5,571 nucleotides of DNA from Thermococcus sp. (GTDB lineage: Archaea; Methanobacteriota_B; Thermococci; Thermococcales; Thermococcaceae), in assembly GCF_027066465.1 (NCBI RefSeq), contig NZ_JAMONU010000197.1:1-5571 (forward strand), written 5' to 3'. The notes under the pieces are model-generated. The model saw only the letters and a list, made by a program, of their open reading frames with translations. It had not been told where the DNA came from and made no database searches. Positions 4,175 to 5,571 of this stretch are shown piece after piece. Both the position numbers and the translations under genes were made by a program. Within the stretch, counting starts at the first letter, position 1. Each line of letters opens with the position of its first letter.

Positions 4175-5191
4175 TCAAACGGGGAAGTGCGAGGTTTCTT
4201 CGTTGGCCTTGATGATTCTCTGCCTGTACTCCTCGTACTTCTTCCTGGCTTCCTCCGCCTTCTCCTTCTCACCGAGGTACTCATAGGCTTCAGCAACGTG
4301 CTTCCACCACATCGGGTCCTTTTCGGCTTCCTTGATGCAGTAGTCGAGGAACTTCTGGTAGGCCTCGCGGGCCAACTCCTCCCTGCCGAGCTTCCTCGCT
4401 ATGTTGCCGACGTCCTCCCAGAATACACCTTCCTCCTCGGCTTCCTTGATGTAGTACTCAAGGGCCTTCTCCCAGGCTTCTTTCGCTTTTTCCTCGTTTC
4501 CAAGCTCCTCGTAAAGCTTCGCAACATCCTCCCAGAACCAAGGCTCCTCCTCCGCGTAGCGTTCGAGCGCCTTGACGGCCCTCTCCATGTTCCCGGCCTT
4601 CTTCCAGTACTCGTGGGCCTCCCTGAGGTAGTAGGTGTCCTTCTCCTTCTCGTAGAGCCTCTCGTAAAGCTCAGCGGCCTTTTCATACCTACCGGCCTTT
4701 TCGTAGGCCCAGGCGGCGCTCTCAAGCCAGCCGAGCTTGAGGTACATCTCAGCGGCTTTTTCGTAGTTTCCGGCCTTTTCGTACTTTCTCGCGGCGGCCC
4801 TGTACTTGCCCATCTTTTCAAGCTTTTCAGCGTTTCTGAAGCGGTCGGCTATGCTCAGCTCAGGCTCGCTTATGTACCAGATTCCAAAGAGGAAGAGCGC
4901 AACGAAGAATATGACTATCCCGCAGACAACCTTCAGCCTCTGCCACGTAATCACGAGGTAGGAGCCGTAGCCTGCAACCGCAGTCAAAACTGCCAGAACG
5001 GTGCCGTATTTCCAGCTCTCAGCGTAGAGCGTCAGAACCGTGAAGAAGAGGAGCAGCAACGTTAGGAGCACGAGACCTATTGTCAGAACCACCTGGAGGA
5101 GCTTGAGCCAGCCCCACTCGTACACTATGAAGCCCGCTACTGCCAAAACCGCAATCAGGAAGCCGGTTATATAGGCCTTCAGCTTGTCCAT
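4175..5191 (-). CDS. Membrane-anchored tetratricopeptide repeat protein
   Basis: This 338-aa protein has an N-terminal membrane domain with about four spans (residues 7-24, 29-54, 62-82, 86-107) and a cytoplasmic α-solenoid (about 113-330). The solenoid holds two repeat types: four perfect 13-residue units at 128-179 (pattern G-x-[YWL]-x-x-A-A-x-x-Y-x-x-[AL]), then, after an intermediate unit, three 38-residue TPR-like units at 216-329 with Trp at the same place. TPR solenoids bind other proteins, so a membrane scaffold is likely; no enzyme motif is visible. With an even number of spans, the N-terminus and the solenoid would both face the cytoplasm, but span number is my estimate. The ATG at 5191 has GGTGA 4 nt upstream, inside the ogt gene, and the first 13 nt overlap the end of ogt. 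It lies in an operon with ogt, CBS and antiporter genes; whether it acts with the antiporter is an inference. Confidence 0.92.
   Translation of the reverse strand: MDKLKAYITGFLIAVLAVAGFIVYEWGWLKLLQVVLTIGLVLLTLLLLFFTVLTLYAESWKYGTVLAVLTAVAGYGSYLVITWQRLKVVCGIVIFFVALFLFGIWYISEPELSIADRFRNAEKLEKMGKYRAAARKYEKAGNYEKAAEMYLKLGWLESAAWAYEKAGRYEKAAELYERLYEKEKDTYYLREAHEYWKKAGNMERAVKALERYAEEEPWFWEDVAKLYEELGNEEKAKEAWEKALEYYIKEAEEEGVFWEDVGNIARKLGREELAREAYQKFLDYCIKEAEKDPMWWKHVAEAYEYLGEKEKAEEARKKYEEYRQRIIKANEETSHFPV
4205..4546 (-). repeat. Three tandem 114-bp (38-codon) TPR units with conserved Trp
   Basis: Codons 216-329 of the TPR gene fall into three units of exactly 38 codons. Each opens with an aromatic cluster around Trp220, Trp258 or Trp296 and carries Gly at 231, 269 or 307. 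The first two units share F-W-E-D-V at the start and Y-I/C-I-K-E-A-E at the end. Canonical TPRs have 34 residues, so each unit has a longer second helix or loop. The third unit has diverged most. Confidence 0.75.
4655..4810 (-). repeat. Four tandem 39-bp (13-codon) helical repeats
   Basis: Codons 128-179 of the TPR gene are four head-to-tail units of exactly 13 codons with no gaps. They begin G-K-Y, G-N-Y, G-W-L and G-R-Y, and each carries A-A (or S-A-A) at positions 6-7 and Y at position 10. Units 2 and 4 are nearly identical. Thirteen residues is shorter than half a TPR hairpin, so this block probably folds as short helices stacked in register. Confidence 0.8.
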
Positions 5192-5571
5192 TCCTTCACC
5201 CCCTCAAGTTCGAGCAGGAACTTCTTTTCTTCAATCCCAGAGCTGTAGTAGCCTATGCCGTCGCTCGCCACAACCCTGTGGCAGGGGACGATTATTGGAT
5301 ACGGGTTCCTCTTCATCGCCCCACCGATGGCTCTCGGCGACGTTCCCAAGGCCTTTGCAAGGCTACCGTAGGTTATGACGGCCCCTCTTTTAACGTTTTT
5401 CGTGAGCCATTCGTAAACTCGCCTCTCAAAGGGCGTTACGCCCTCGAAGGAGAGCTCGGGTAAAGCCCATTCGTTATCAAGCTCGCCTACGAGGACACGA
5501 TAGACAAGCCCGGTGTAGTTGCTCGGCTGGACGTCAAGGGAAACGGCAACGTTTCTCCCCCGCAGGAACCC
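5179..5571 (-). CDS. ogt: Methylated-DNA--protein-cysteine methyltransferase (O6-alkylguanine repair), 5' end outside window
   Basis: The last 130 codons are present; the frame is open at the window edge. The protein repairs O6-methylguanine in DNA by moving the alkyl group to its own cysteine, a one-use reaction. Visible positions: the acceptor Cys97 in the I-V-P-C-H-R-V signature; Tyr68 in the I-T-Y-G segment, matching the base-flipping tyrosine; Arg80 in the R-A-I-G-G-A-M recognition helix of the helix-turn-helix (arginine finger); and Asn89. The end (E-G-V-K-E-W-T-S) matches the T. kodakarensis enzyme as I recall it (174 aa, Cys141). That puts about 44 residues, most of the variable N-terminal domain, outside the window. 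The gene is first of the operon within this window; its promoter is beyond 5571. Its last 13 nt overlap the TPR gene. Confidence 0.96.
   Translation of the reverse strand, partial: GFLRGRNVAVSLDVQPSNYTGLVYRVLVGELDNEWALPELSFEGVTPFERRVYEWLTKNVKRGAVITYGSLAKALGTSPRAIGGAMKRNPYPIIVPCHRVVASDGIGYYSSGIEEKKFLLELEGVKEWTS
5196..5200 (-). promoter_or_regulatory. Ribosome binding site GGTGA of the TPR gene, inside ogt
   Basis: GGTGA lies 4 nt before the ATG at 5191 and within the last codons of ogt. The two reading frames overlap by 13 nt, so the TPR protein is probably translated in coupling with ogt. Confidence 0.75.

Noticed and set aside
4031..4216. C/D-box guide RNA suggested by two TGATGA stretches
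   Set aside because: The purine before the C box and correctly spaced D/D' boxes are absent, and both stretches are ordinary codons.
4153..4296. Arg-rich N-terminal extension of the CBS protein
   Set aside because: This part overlaps the end of the TPR gene in another frame, and a good ribosome binding site lies directly before the TTG at 4152.
4205..4810. CRISPR array or mobile-element repeats
   Set aside because: The periodic DNA is explained by in-frame TPR protein repeats of 13 and 38 codons; there are no identical repeats with unique spacers.
3965..5065. A 366-codon open frame on the + strand opposite the CBS and TPR genes
   Set aside because: It is antisense to two well-supported genes, its Leu/Val-rich product follows from reading the Glu/Lys/Ala-rich repeat codons backwards, and it has no family resemblance or convincing ribosome binding site.

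Overview
The window is a compact piece of archaeal chromosome, almost certainly from Thermococcus (order Thermococcales). Three things point there: the archaeal α-NAC homologue, an O6-methylguanine-DNA methyltransferase whose visible part closely matches the Thermococcus kodakarensis enzyme as I remember it, and GGTGA/GGTGGT ribosome binding sites set 4-10 nt before ATG, GTG or TTG starts. The GC-rich composition fits Thermococcus better than Pyrococcus. I cannot name the species.

Layout. On the + strand lie a HEAT-repeat protein (29-1513) and, after a 66-bp gap with its own promoter, a small AhpD-like CxxC protein of the carboxymuconolactone decarboxylase family (1580-1930). This meets, tail to tail with a 1-bp gap, the NAC gene on the - strand (1932-2267). 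NAC is divergent from a 65-codon single-pass membrane protein gene (2363-2560, +), with two TATA-like elements only about 20 bp apart between them. That small gene converges on, and shares a TTAA with, the last gene of a tight - strand operon. In transcription order the operon is ogt/MGMT (5179 to beyond 5571, 5' end outside the window), a four-span membrane TPR protein (4175-5191), a two-CBS-domain protein (3691-4152) and a CPA2-type Na+/H+ antiporter (2557-3684).

How the genes may work together. The operon genes overlap or lie 6-22 nt apart, and each ribosome binding site sits in or just after the gene before it, so co-transcription and partial translational coupling are likely. The antiporter has no C-terminal regulatory domain, while a stand-alone CBS protein and a membrane-anchored TPR scaffold are encoded just upstream; a regulated antiporter assembly is a reasonable but unproven idea. 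On the other side, the AhpD-like redox gene carries an exact match to the extended SurR operator GTTn3AACn5GTT just upstream of its TATA-like box, suggesting control by the sulfur/redox regulator of Thermococcales. Several genes have start codons (GTG, TTG or an internal ATG) best decided by the ribosome binding site rather than by the longest open frame. No tRNA, rRNA, CRISPR array or mobile element is visible.
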